This document shows positions 22,901 through 35,107 of a DNA stretch of 64,000 bases, piece by piece. Under the pieces are notes generated by a model. The model made no database searches, had not been told where the DNA came from, and worked only from the letters and a program-made list of their open reading frames with translations. This DNA is from Bugula neritina (lineage: Eukaryota; Bryozoa; Gymnolaemata; Cheilostomatida; Bugulidae). The position numbers and the translations under genes are program-made. The stretch's first letter is position 1. Each line of letters opens with the position of its first letter. The stretch lies in assembly GCA_964035545.1 (NCBI GenBank), contig CAXIUT010000255.1:28587-92586 (forward strand), in the 5' to 3' direction.

Positions 22901-25234
22901 GGGAAGTGAGATACATCTACGATAGGTAGTTGCATGGCTAGGTCTGTTGCTACATTGGTTAGAACCTAGCAACCAGGCACATGCTTCTTGACTGTTTAGA
23001 TAATTGGTCCTGAGTCTCTATCTGGAGAATCTTTGGTGAAGGTTATTGTGTATCCTACTCCAAACTTATTCTTGAGGAAGATGCTTGAACCGCAGCACAT
23101 CAACTTTCCATCGCCCATAATACCAATCCTATCTCCTAAGTAATCGGCTTCGTCCATGAAGTGAGTAGTTAAAATAACTATTCTATCGTTTTTGTAGCTT
23201 TTAAGTAAGTCCCAGATATAACGTCTAGCAGAAGCATCCATTCCTGAGGTTGGCTCGTCTAAGATGATTACTTTCGATCTCCCTGCAAAGGCAATAGCAA
23301 CTGATAGTCTTCTTTTCTGTCCTCCTGAAAGGTTCTTAGAATACTCTTCTCTTTTCTAGTTAAGGTTGACATCTGCTATTAGTCTCTAGACTTCATCTAT
23401 CAGTTACTGTCCTTAAAGTCCTTTGAAAGAAGAAAATAGCTCAAGGTGCTATTGAACTGTCAGGTCCTAGTAGAGAGTATCATGTTGAGGACAGACTCCT
23501 AGATTCTATCTGATTTTTTGAGTTTAGGTTTATCCTAGAACTGAGAGATACCCATCAGATGGAGATGTCATGCCTGATAGCATAGAAATAGAAGTAGTTT
23601 TTCCTGCTCCATTATGTCCAAGTAAAGCAAATATCTGACCTTGGAACATACTAACAGTCAGGTCATCAACAGCTAGTGTAGAATCTGACCCACTTCCAAA
23701 CTACTTTCTAAGTCCGACTATTTCAATAGCTCTGTTATGTTGTTCTTCTGCTACTAGGGCTTATTCAACTGGCTAGTACTTATCTGAGTAACCTGGTAGT
23801 AACTGCTTTTATCTTTTGCGTCTATTTTTTTATTATACAGAGATGCTGGTGTTGTCTGAATTGCAACAGAAGAGAGGATGACGTTTTGACCCCCATTCAT
23901 TAGGGATGACCTGATCGAGATACCATGTTAGAAATAGATAAAATATAGTATTAAGAACAAAACTTAGGAGTGCATATCCTATGACGTAGTGATTAGTGGT
24001 TGAACTAAAATCTGGAGTTATTTGGAAGCTTTAAGCATAGACCATAGTCTGGAAGGCTAAGACCATGGCTGCATGAGGAACAATACTAAGAGCTCCATTG
24101 ACTCCGATTGAAGGATTATCTGAATTGGTGGCAATAAAGGATAGAATATATTGAACGAGGAAGAAGAGCAAGGAGATGACAACACCTATTTTAGCTCTTG
24201 TAATAAAGACTTGTATGAAGAAGACTTGAACAATAAGGACAATAGCAAAGAAGATATAGAGAATTAAGGGTATCATAATGGGTACATTGCTAAGAGATCG
24301 AACGAATAGAATCGAACAGAGTAAGCCAATTACTAGATAGACCATGAGGTATCGAAAGAACCAGCTGAAGAAGTATGTACTTCCTTTCATGCCCATAATA
24401 TACATACTTTATCTGACTTTGGTCTATGTTATGTTATTTGTACCTCTTTCTAAGTGAGCATGATCGAAGTTTGTCTGAGATAGAGTAATAGAAGAGGCAG
24501 AACTACTAAAAATCCAACAAATCCTCCTAAATTCTCATAGATATTATCCAATGTGAATGTTTATTGGTAGAGTGGTGAGACATCATTTTGAAAATAGTTA
24601 GTATTTGCTGTTTATACTTGAAGAATGGCGTTGTTGACTAGAGTATTAGCTCCTATCATTCCTTTTGATAAAGCTTTCTAATAAATTTCGAGATCAATTC
24701 CTTTATCTTGAGTTAGATCTAGTGTTGGAATCGGTCCATCTGTTCTATCTTCATTTAGACTGACATTAAACCTTAGTTTGTAGTCATAGTTTCCAGATGA
24801 TGAACTCTGAACTGTTATACCGAAACACATTCTGACAGAGTTTTGATAATTTTCACTTCTGATGTAGGTTTAAAAATCAGATTAAGAACTAAAGATATTG
24901 GTAGAATATCCTAGACCAGTTACTAAGCTGTCGATTCTTGTCACTAGAGCATCCCCAGCTGGTGCTAGTCCTATTTATTGATTGGTACAATTTCTTAATG
25001 GTTGAATAGATACTTAAGAAAAGATGAGTTTGCGTCGATACTTGTGATAGCGCGTGAATATTATGCGTTTCCGATGAAGGATTGTTCGTTAGTTGTGGTT
25101 GGAGCATCAATTCCTTTGATCACAGAAACAAAGAGGATGAAGATGACTGGTACTAGTATTTCTAGGATGTTTCCCAAAATTCCTCTTTTATAGAGTAGCC
25201 AGTTTTTGTAAAACAGAGCTGAGAGCTGTCCCAT
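19993..25234 (-). CDS. Full-length ABCA-type ABC transporter
   Basis: complement(join(19993..24423,24444..24993,25014..25234)), 1733 aa, two 20-nt introns. Two TMD-NBD halves. The start [18 protein letters not shown] is a typical ABCA N-terminus, and EKETKVRESMYIMGM before the TMD1 helices matches the family. NBD1: Walker [10 protein letters not shown] (about 23600), signature LSGGQKRR, Walker [24 protein letters not shown]2: GINGAGKTT (about 21065), [34 protein letters not shown]. In the last motif both Glu are TAG and TAA. ABCA proteins export lipids or flip them across membranes; ciliates have expanded this subfamily. Both ATPase sites look intact. It ends 102 bp from the kinase start. Confidence 0.92.
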
Positions 25235-25413
25235 TATAATTATATTCTTTTTTGTTGGGATAAGACCACTTATATCATGATGAAAATTAATATTTCTGAT
25301 CAGATTAAAAATCTATTAATAAAAATTAAGTTTGAATAATCAAGTGGAACAACTAATAAACTGTCAAAAAATTATTTTAGTTTTGATAAATAACTATTTT
25401 CAGTCATTAAGAG

Positions 25414-25675
25414 TCATTTTTTTAATCTTTTCTGACCAATAGCATCTATCAATATGGTGTCTTTGTTCTTTTTTACTTACTTTTTTTGCTTTAAATCTTC
25501 AATTATTCTCATTTGCAGATTGAATTCTATCGAATTATGTTTTGATCTATCTGATTTTGAGACATTTTCACTACTTTTTTTGATTCTAAATGATGTTTTT
25601 TGTTCTCTCTATCGATCTATTTTTATATCTAAAGATTAAATATCGCCTATTAAAAAAATAAACTACTTTATTCAT
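25414..25675 (-). CDS. Possible small spliced gene, repeated four times
   Basis: An ATG at 25675 followed by a 20-nt GTAG...ATAG intron and one further short intron can give about 74 residues (MNKAIFNLEIEKEIDREN... ending IGQKRLKK, TGA). Copies lie at about 29740-30000, 33662-33922 and 41860-42122. They differ by single bases in A/T runs that change the frame, so it may be a decaying gene or just an AT-rich spacer. I see no domain. Confidence 0.25.
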
Positions 25676-26761
25676 GTTTGAAATATAACTATTGATAGAT
25701 GAAACTGTTGATAAGATATAACTATTGATAAGATATAGCTATTAATAAGATGAAACTATTGATAAGATGTAACTGTTGATAATGTATAACTATTAATGAG
25801 ATGCAACTGTTGATAAGATATAGTTGTCCAAAAGATATATTTGTGATCGATTCTTTACTATAAATATCACAGAAGAAGCTATCAGTCTTCTAAACAAACG
25901 CTTTGTACCTTCTAGTATTGTTTGATAAATCATATTCTTTGGCAACTACCTAAGACAGTTACTATCTTTGTCTAAAATCCTTTTTCTTTATTCTAAATTT
26001 GAGATTGATTTTTTGTTTGAATTTTAATTCTTGGAATATTAAGTTAGTTAGCTGACTAAGTAGGCGGTGTCGACTGTGATAGTTAGCTCTCTTTTGTATC
26101 TCGCTTTGAAAGTATTGAGACCCCATTGATCTCCCAACTGACTAGCCAAGACTGATAACCTTGACTGCATGTTTTTTTTTATCTTTCAAAAGCTTCGAAT
26201 CGATAAGCCAACTCTTTTCGATCTACAAGAAAGCTTTAATCTTGACTATTTGTTTTTATAAGTATCAACTCAATGTCATTGATGATCCTTTCGAAAAATA
26301 GTCTCTTAAAGACATCATCATAGACCAAGATTCTTGATTATCCATTTGTATTAGATAAAATAATTATTGATGGATGGTTCTTCTAGAGCTAGAGTTACTT
26401 CAAACTAGAAGAAAGAACTTGGGATAACTTGAATCGACATCACTCATAATATTTTATGGAACAAATGAAAAAAAAAATAATTTCGACTTTAGAAAATATT
26501 AGAAAAAAAACATTTTATTTGATCAATATTAACTAATCCATCTTGTATCAGTCTTCATCAACAATATATATAAGAAGATAGTCAATGAAAAATCGTTTAA
26601 TTTTACTTTTTCTTTTTTTCTTTTTAAAATCACTCAGTGAAAATAAACATCTTTAGAGCTAAATTTAAACTCCAATTAGGGTCTAGTTCTATATTATGTT
26701 TGAAATATTTATTCCCGATGGTAAATTCTTTTTAGAAACTTAATAAATAAGGTTTTCAGAA
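25676..26761. other. Spacer upstream of gene A with degenerate repeats and a minus-strand ORF remnant
   Basis: From 25685 to about 25815 a run of degenerate AACTATTGATAAGAT-like repeats. From about 26447 down to 25860 the minus strand has protein-like stretches (SIIILSNTNGESRILVYDD, DRKELAYRFEAFER), but indels between the four copies (30.2-30.8, 38.8-39.4 and 47.2-47.8 kb) shift the frame. It looks like a decayed gene carried along in the duplication. I cannot name a family. Confidence 0.4.
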
Positions 26762-26846
26762 CATTATAACTGATAATTAAAAGCAAGTGATTTTCTTAGA
26801 TAAATGGAAGGTTTATTTAGAATTCTTTACATTTATATTCTTCTAA
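26762..26846 (+). promoter_or_regulatory. Conserved upstream block of the secreted repeat-protein family (gene A)
   Basis: About 85 bp starting CATTATAACTGATAATTAAA and continuing through AAGTGATTTTCTT, AAATGGAAG, TTTATTTAGAAT and TTTACATTTATAT up to the ATG. The same order of words precedes all five family genes, including the distant gene E, so it is probably the shared promoter and 5' leader. Confidence 0.6.
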
Positions 26847-29492
26847 ATGAAAGGAATCAAAGTCCTACTTCTGATAGTAGTACTTCTTGGTTCTCTTAAC
26901 GCCTAGATGATCCAACTTGGATCTGATAGCATCTTTAGTAGCATCACGAAGGGATCAGATAACTCCATTTTCGGAAATGGAAATTCCATGGGAGGAAGTC
27001 CCAGTTCAGAAGCTGGAGGTTCTATCCTTGGAATGGGAAATTCCATTGGAGGAAATCCTAGTTTAGAAACTGGAGGATCTAATCTTGGAATGGGAAATTC
27101 CATGGGAGGAAATCCTAGTTTAGAAACTGGAGGATCTAATCTTGGAATGGGAAATTCCATGGGAGGAAATCCTAGTTTAGAAACTGGAGGATCTAATCTT
27201 GGAATTGTTGGCAATGGAAATATGCCAAAAGATAACTTAAATAGTATATTTGGAAATGGAAATAAAGATCCTGGTTCTGCCAACAATATTGATGGATCAA
27301 GTAATAGCCTCTTAGAAGATAGCAGTTCCATTGGTGGAAGTGGAAATATGCTCAGTGGAGATCTAAGTTCTATCTTTGGCAATGAAATTGCAGAAAATAA
27401 TTGTCCAAATCAACCATCACCACCACATCCTTAACCTTAACCTGAACCTCCACTACCACTACCACCACCTCCTTAACCTTAACCACCCCCTCCTTAGCCT
27501 TAACCTTACCCTTAACCTGAACCTTAACCACCACTACCACCACATCCTTAACCTGAACCACCACCACCACCACAACCACCACCTTAACCTTAACCTTAAC
27601 CACCACTACCACCACATCCTTAACCTGAACCACCGCCACCACCACCACCACCACCACCACCATCACCACCACCACCACCACCACCACCACCACCACCACC
27701 ACCACCACCACCACCACCACCACCACCACCACCACCACCACCACCACCACCACCACCACCACCACCACCACCACCACCACCACCACCACCACCACCACCA
27801 CCACCACCACCACCACCACCACCACCACCACCACCTTAACCTTAACCACCACTACCACCACATCCTTAACCTGAACCACCGCCACCACCACCACCACCGC
27901 CACCACCACCACCACCACCACCGCCACCACCACCACCACCACCACCACCACCACCACCACCACCACCACCACCACCACCACCACCACCACCACCACCACC
28001 ACCACCACCACCACCACCACTTCCTTAACCTGAACCACCACTACCACCACCACCACCACCACCACCACCACCACCACCACCACCACCACCACCACCACCA
28101 CCACCACCACCACCACCACCACCACCACCACCACCACCCCCTCCTTAACCTTAACCACCACTACCACCACTTCCACCACTTCCTTAACCTTAACCACCAC
28201 TACCACCACTTCCTTAACCATAACCTGAACCTGAGCCTTCTTTCCCATCAGAACAACCTCCTCTTTAACCTCAACCTCCATCTTAACCGTTTCCCTAACC
28301 ACCTTCACCACCAGGTAGAAGAGGGCCGCCAAGAAGAAAACCACCAGGTAGAAGAGGGCCGCCAAGAAGAAAACCACCAGGTAGAAGAGGGCCGCCAAGA
28401 AGAAAACCACCAGGTAGAAGAGGGCCGCCAAGAAGAAAACCACCAGGTAGAAGAGGGCCGCCAAGAAGAAAACCACCAGGTAGAAGAGGGCCGCCAAGAA
28501 GAAAACCACCAGGTAGAAGAAGGCCGCCAAGAAGAAAACCACCAGGTAGAAGAGGGCCAAGAAGAAAACCTTGTAGAGGAGGAAAATGTAGAAGAGGAGG
28601 AAAACCTAGAAGAGGAGGAAAATGTAGAAGAGGAGGAAAACCTAGAAGAGGAAGAAAACCTAGAAGAGGAAGAAAACCTAGAAGAGGAAGAAAACCTAGA
28701 AGAGGAAGAAAACCTAGAAGAGGAAGAAAACCTAGAAGAGGAAGAAAACCTAGAAGAGGAAGAAAACCTAGAAGAAGACATCCTTATAGAAATAGAAGAC
28801 AACCAAGGAGAAGAAGACATCCTTATAGAAATAGAAGACAACCAAGGAGAAGAAGACATCCTCAAAGGAATAGAAGACAACCAAGGAGAAGAAGACATCC
28901 TCAAAGGAATAGAAGACAACCAAGGAGAAGAAGACATCCTCAAAGGAATAGAAGACAACCAAGGAGAAGAAGACATCCTCAAAGGAATAGAAGACAACCA
29001 AGGAGAAGAAGACATCCTCAAAGGAATAGAAGACAACCAAGGAGAAGAAGACATCCTCAAAGGAATAGAAGACAACCAAGGAGAAGAAGACATCCTCAAA
29101 GGAATAGAAGACAACCAAGGAGAAGAAGACATCCTCAAAGGAATAGAAGACAACCAAGGAGAAGAAGACATCCTCAAAGGAATAGAAGACAACCAAGGAG
29201 AAGACATCCTCAAAGGAATAGAAGACAACCAAGGAGAAGAAGACATCCTCAAAGGAATAGAAGACAACCAAGGAGAAGAAGACATCCTCAAAGGAATAGA
29301 AGACAACCAAGGAGAAGAAGACAACCAAGGAGACATCGACCAGCTCCCAGAAGACACAGATCCTCTCCTAGAAGACACAGACCCTCTCCCAGAAGACATA
29401 GACCAACTTCTAGAAGAGGTGGAGGAAGAAGAGGAGGAAGAAGAGGAGGAGGAAGAAGAAGAGGAGGAGGAGGAAGAAGAAGACGTAGATGA
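26847..29492 (+). CDS. Secreted Gly/Asn, Pro, Arg repeat protein A
   Basis: ATG 26847 to TGA 29490-29492, 881 aa, no intron needed once TAA/TAG are Glu. Residues 1-19 (MKGIKVLLLIVVLLGSLNA) are a signal peptide. Residues 20-185 are Gly/Asn/Ser repeats, including three copies of a 19-residue unit GMGNSMGGNPSLETGGSNL. Residues about 186-488 are Pro with Glu (PEPEPEPP) and long polyproline from CCA runs. Residues 489-881 are strongly basic: PPGRRGPPRRK units, PRRGRK units, then RRRHPQRNRRQP units, ending RRGGGR...RRRRR. In other frames the same DNA gives open polyHis, polyVal and Glu-rich shadows. I know no homologue. An extracellular matrix, stalk or adhesive protein would fit secretion and composition, as inference. 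Confidence 0.85.
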
Positions 29493-29739
29493 TCTACTAT
29501 CTTTTACTTTTAATCATATATTTTGGAGTCAAATAATACTAGTTAATTATTATTGATTCTTAACTATGAATTTAAAGAATAAAAGTTGATAAGATAATAT
29601 TTATTATTAATAAATCTATATTATATTTGAAAAAAAATCTATTAATAAAAATTAAGTTTGAATAATCAAGTGGAACAACTAATAAACTGTCAAAAAATTA
29701 TTTTAGTTTTGATAAATAACTATTTTCAGTCATTAAGAG

Positions 29740-31086
29740 TCATTTTTTTAATCTTTTCTGACCAATAGCATCTATCAATATGGTGTCTTTGTTCTTTTTT
29801 ACTTACTTTTTTGCTTTAAATCTTCAATTATTCTCATTTGCAGATTGAATTCTATCGAATTATGTTTTGATCTATCTGATTTTGAGACATTTTCACTACT
29901 TTTTTTGATTCTAAATGATGTTTTTTGTTCTCTCTATCGATCTATTTTTATATCTAAAGATTAAATATCGCCTATTAAAAAAATAAACTACTTTATTCAT
30001 GTTTGAAATATAACTATTGATAGATGAAACTGTTGATAAGATATAACTATTGATAAGATATAGCTATTAATAAGATGAAACTATTGATAAGATGTAACTG
30101 TTGATAATGTATAACTATTAATGAGATGCAACTGTTGATAAGATATAGTTGTCCAAAAGATATATTTGTGATCGATTCTTTACTATAAATATCACAGAAG
30201 AAGCTATCAGTCTTCTAAACAAACGCTTTGTACCTTCTAGTATTGTTTGATAAATCATATTCTTTGGCAACTACCTAAGACAGTTACTATCTTTGTCTAA
30301 AATCCTTTTTCTTTATTTTAAATTTGAGATTGATTTTTTGTTTGAATTTTAATTCTTGGAATATTAAGTTAGTTAGCTGACTAAGTAGGCGGTGTCGACT
30401 GTGATAGTTAGCTCTCTTTTGTATCTCGCTTTGAAAGTATTGAGACCCCATTGATCTCCCAACCGACTAGCCAAGACTGATAACCTTGACTGCATGTTTT
30501 TTTTTATCTTTCAAAAGCTTCGAATCGATAAGCCAACTCTTTTCGATCTACAAGAAAGCTTTAATCTTGACTATTTGTTTTTATAAGTATCAACTCAATG
30601 TCATTGATGATCCTTTCGAAAAATAGTCTCTTAAAGACATCATCATAGACCAAGATTCTTGATTATCCATTTGTATTAGATAAAATAATTATTGATGGAT
30701 GGTTCTTCTAGAGCTAGAGTTACTTCAAACTAGAAGAAAGAACTTGGGATAACTTGAATCGACATCACTCATAATATTTTATGGAACAAATGAAAAAAAA
30801 AATAATTTCGACTTTAGAAAATATTAGAAAAAAAACATTTTATTTGATCAATATTAACTAATCCATCTTGTATCAGTCTTCATCAACAATATATATAAGA
30901 AGATAGTCAATGAAAAATCGTTTAATTTTACTTTTTCTTTTTTTCTTTTTAAAATCACTCAGTGAAAATAAACATCTTTAGAGCTAAATTTAAACTCCAA
31001 TTAGGGTCTAGTTCTATATTATGTTTGAAATATTTATTCCCGATGGTAAATTCTTTTTAGAAACTTAATAAATAAGGTTTTCAGAA
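29740..31086. other. Spacer upstream of gene B, near-identical to the gene A spacer
   Basis: Matches 25414-26761 almost base for base. It repeats the small minus-strand frame (with one A fewer), the ATTGATAAGAT repeats and the decayed minus-strand ORF. Differences are a handful of substitutions, so the duplication is recent. Confidence 0.85.
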
Positions 31087-31170
31087 CATTATAACTGATA
31101 ATTAAAAGCAAGTGATTTTCTTCATAAATGGAAGATTTATTTAGAATTCTTTACATTTATATTCTTCTAA
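31087..31170 (+). promoter_or_regulatory. Conserved upstream block (gene B)
   Basis: Same block as upstream of gene A with a few changes (for example CTTCATAAATGGAAGAT in place of CTTAGATAAATGGAAGG). Confidence 0.6.
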
Positions 31171-33414
31171 ATGAAAGGAATCAAAGTCCTACTTCTGATA
31201 GTAGTACTTCTTGGTTCTCTTAACGCCTAGATGATCCAACTTGGATCTGATAGCATCTTTAGTAGCATCACGAAGGGATCAGATAACTCCATTTTCGGAA
31301 ATGGAAATTCCATGGGAGGAAGTCCCAGTCCAGAAGCTGGAGGTTCTATCCTTGGAATGGGAAATTCCATTGGAGGAAATCCTAGTTTAGAAACTGGAGG
31401 ATCTAATCTTGGAATGGGAAATTCCATTGGAGGAAATCCTAGTTTAGAAACTGGAGGATCTAATCTTGGAATGGGAAATTCCATGGGAGGAAATCCTAGT
31501 TTAGAAACTGGAGGATCTAATCTTGGAATGGGAAATTCCATGGGAGGAAATCCTAGTTTAGAAACTGGAGGATCTAATCTTGGAATTGTTGGCAATGGAA
31601 ATATGCCAAAAGATAACTTAAATAGTATATTTGGAAATGGAAATAAAGATCCTGGTTCTGCCAACAATATTGATGGATCAAGTAATAGCCTCTTAGAAGA
31701 TAGCAGTTCCATTGGTGGAAGTGGAAATATGCTCAGTGGAGATCTAAGTTCTATCTTTGGCAATGAAATTGCAGAAAATAATTGTCCAAATCAACCATCA
31801 CCATCACCATCACCATCACCATCACCATCACCATCACCATCACCATCACCATCACCATCACCATCACCATCACCATCACCATCACCATCACCATCACCAT
31901 CACCATCACCATCACCATCACCATCACCATCACCATCACCATCACCATCACCATCACCATCACCATCACCATCACCATCACCATCACCACCACCATCACC
32001 ATCACCACCACCACCACCACCACCACCACCACCACCACCACCACCACCTTAACCTTAACCACCACTACCACCACTACCACCACTACCACCACATCCTTAA
32101 CCTGAACCACCACTACCACCACTTCCACCACTTCCTTAACCTTAACCTTAACCTTAACCACCACTACCACCACTACCACCACTTCCTTAACCTGAACCTG
32201 AACCTGAACCACCACTACCACCACTTCCACCACTTCCTTAACCTTAACCTGAACCTTAACCTGAACCACCACTACCACCACTACCACCACTTCCACCACT
32301 TCCTTAACCTTAACCTTAACCACCACTACCACCACTTCCTTAACCATAACCTGAACCTGAGCCTTCTTTCCCATCAGAACAACCTCCTCTTTAACTTTAA
32401 CCTCAACCTCCATCTTAACCGTTTCCCTAACCACCTTCACCAGGTAGAGGAGGAGGAGGAGGAGGAGGAGGAGGAGGAGGAAAACGTAGAGGAGGAGGAA
32501 AACGTAGAGGAGGAGGAAAAATGAGAAGAGGAGGAGGAAAACGTAGAGGAGGAGGAAAACGTAGAGGAGGAGGAAAAATGAGAAGAGGAGGAGGAAAACG
32601 TAGAGGAGGAGGAGGAAAAATGAGAAGAGGAGGAGGAGGAAAACGTAGAGGAGGAGGAAAACGTAGAGGAGGAGGAAAAAATGAGAAGAGGAGGAGGAAA
32701 ACGTAGAAGAGGAGGAAAAATGAGAAGAGGAGGAGGAAAACGTAGAGGAGGAGGAAAACGTAGAGGAGGAGGAAAAATGAGAAGAGGAGGAGGAAAACGT
32801 AGAGGAGGAGGAGGAAAAATGAGAAGAGGAGGAGGAAAACGTAGAAGAGGAAGAAAACCTAGAAGAAATAGAAGACAACCTAGAAGAAATAGAAGACAAC
32901 CTAGGAGAAGAAGACATCCTAAAAGAAATAGAAGACAACCAAGGAGAAGAAGACAACCAAGAAGAAGAAGACAACCAAGGAGAAGAAGAAAACCTAGAAG
33001 AAAAAGACAACCAAGAAGAAGAAGACAACCAAGGAGAAGAAGAAAACCTAGAAGAAAAAGACAACCAAGAAGAAGAAGACAACCAAGAAGAAGAAGACAA
33101 CCAAGGAGAAGAAGACAGCCTAGAAGAAAAAGACAACCAAGGAGAAGAAGACAACCAAGGAGAAGAAGACAGCCAAGAAGAAAAGACAACCAAGGAGAAG
33201 AAGACATCCTCAAAGGAATAGAAGACAACCAAGGAGAAGAAGACAACCAAGGAGACATCGACCAGCTCCCAGAAGACACAGATCCTCTCCTAGAAGACAC
33301 AGACCCTCTCCCAGAAGACATAGACCAACTTCTAGAAGAGGTGGAGGAAGAAGAGGAGGAAGAAGAGGAGGAGGAAGAAGAAGAGGAGGAGGAGGAAGAA
33401 GAAGACGTAGATGA
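31171..33414 (+). CDS. Secreted Gly/Asn, Pro, Arg repeat protein B
   Basis: ATG 31171 to TGA 33412-33414, 747 codons open. The signal peptide and Gly/Asn region are nearly identical to A but hold four 19-residue units instead of three. The proline tract is a long Pro-Ser repeat (CCATCA) followed by Pro-Glu stretches. The basic tail starts at about residue 425 with RGGGKRRGGGK and KMRRGGG units. At 32676-32681 one extra A shifts the frame into Lys/Thr/Glu-rich sequence. At about 33181 one A is missing and the RRRHPQRNRRQP frame returns to the shared end. No TGA occurs in between, so the ORF survives. Whether these indels are real or sequencing error is open. Confidence 0.8.
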
Positions 33415-33558
33415 TCTACTATCTTTTACTTTTAATCATATATTTTGGAGTCAAATAATACTAGTTAATTATTATTGATTCTTAACTATGAATTTAAAGA
33501 ATAAAAGTTGATAAGATAATATTTATTATTAATAAATCTATATTATATTTGAAAAAAA

Positions 33559-34408
33559 ATCTATTAATAAAAATTAAGTTTGAATAATCAAGTGGAACAA
33601 CTAATAAACTGTCAAAAAATTATTTTAGTTTTGATAAATAACTATTTTCAGTCATTAAGAGTCATTTTTTTAATCTTTTCTGACCAATAGCATCTATCAA
33701 TATGGTGTCTTTGTTCTTTTTTACTTACTTTTTTGCTTTAAATCTTCAATTATTCTCATTTGCAGATTGAATTCTATCGAATTATGTTTTGATCTATCTG
33801 ATTTTGAGACATTTTCACTACTTTTTTTGATTCTAAATGATGTTTTTTGTTCTCTCTATCGATCTATTTTTATATCTAAAGATTAAATATCGCCTATTAA
33901 AAAAATAAACTACTTTATTCATGTGTTTTAATCAACTTTAGAAAACTTTTCAATATTTAATGATGTATTGATGATCATTTATCTTAAGAAAAATAATATT
34001 TTATTGATATAAAATCATAAGTTAGATTAAATTTCTTCTGACAAACAATTTGATTTATTTTTTTTATAAAAAAATCAAATATTTTTCTTTTTTCGACATC
34101 TGAAAAAGGCATTTAATGTAAATGCTAAAAGCATAAATATGAATTAAATTAAATTAAAAATAATCGAAATATTAGCAATTAGTAGTATAAAAGTAAATAG
34201 GAGAATAATATGTTTATTCAATGATATATTATTTGATTGATCGTATTGATAGATGAATAATCAATTCTAGAAAGCAAGATTAACTATACAAGACTGCTCT
34301 TTCCCTAATTTTTATAAAGAATAACGAAATAAGCAAAAATAAAGTCACAAAAAAGGTATTATTAGTCTTCAGTCATAATCACTTCACAATAAACACAAAT
34401 AACACATT
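33559..34408. other. Third spacer copy and block junction, no confident gene
   Basis: 33559-33920 repeats the start of the gene A/B spacer. At 33921 the sequence switches to AT-rich DNA that recurs at 42121. Nothing gene-like is seen before the ATG at 34409. Confidence 0.7.
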
Positions 34409-35068
34409 ATGAAACATAAATAGAATAGTCGTTAGATAAATGAAATCAAACAGTAATAAAACAAGTTAAAATATCAAAAAGGGAAATCACTTAATGGCTA
34501 TTAGTTTGGTTTGTTGCAGAAATAAATATATTTTCCTAGTTTGCCTTCAAAGAAATAGACAAATAATAATAATTCATAAGAAGGAATAAGATCTTACAGT
34601 TCAACTAAGCTGATCCCAAGTCATCATCATAAGCAGAAAGGCAGAAAGGCAGAAAGCCATATATTTAGGATGCAATAAAACTTATAGAGAGTTTAAAAAA
34701 ACATGAAAAAGATCACAATAAACTAACTAAAGACAACATAATTTTAAAATAAAGAAATAAAAGTGGATCTTAAGTTGAAGAAATTGTCTTCTTTCAAATC
34801 AAAAATGACATCTAATGGTAAAAATCATTTGAACAGGTTGACAAATGGTGTTTTGATACCAGAATAGTTACATAGTTAGAGGTGTTAGTAAAAGTTATAT
34901 GATAATAATAATTTCAATTTACAGATGAAGAACACTGTGAGGTTTTAATTTGATAGCAACCTTCATGTTTAAAAAAACAAATAAAAGTAAATGGAAAAAA
35001 AAAAACAGTATAAAATTTAAGGATGGAAATAGGATAGGTATTTCGTGCCTATAGGATTTTATATGTGA
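34409..35068 (+). CDS. Unknown basic protein, copy 1
   Basis: ATG 34409, TGA 35066-35068, 219 aa with TAA/TAG as Glu. Rich in Lys, Asn and Glu, for example IRSYSSTKLIPSHHHKQKG and DLKLKKLSSFKSKMTSNG. No signal peptide, membrane segment or known domain. The second copy (42724-43386) keeps the whole frame: the only length change is a 3-nt insertion adding one His. That supports real coding function. It converges on the EF-hand gene with 39 bp between stops. Confidence 0.55.
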
Positions 35069-35107
35069 TTTATCTTAGTTATTTTATTGATTTTATATTC
35101 ATTAATA

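Larger units (their letters stand above)
25311..33558. repeat. Tandem duplication of spacer plus gene A / gene B
   Basis: The sequence from 25311 recurs at 29637 and again at 33559: periods of 4326 and 3922 bp. Each unit holds a spacer of about 1.5 kb, nearly identical between copies, followed by one member of the secreted repeat-protein family. The size difference comes from the low-complexity tracts of the genes. The third copy breaks off at about 33920, where a different block begins. Confidence 0.92.

Noticed and set aside
27370-28560. Minus-strand poly-Val/Leu and Ser-Trp ORFs over the repeat genes
   Set aside because: Antisense shadows of CCA and AGA/GGA repeats with no conserved start; lengths follow only the absence of stops in triplet repeats.
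27376-29556. Long plus-strand ORF rich in His then Glu (726 aa in standard code), and its counterparts at 31757, 40348, 48442 and 51735
   Set aside because: It lies in another frame of genes A-E. The signal-peptide frame runs unbroken to a TGA shared in context by all members when TAA/TAG are Glu; the His/Glu frames lack a signal or conserved N-terminus.
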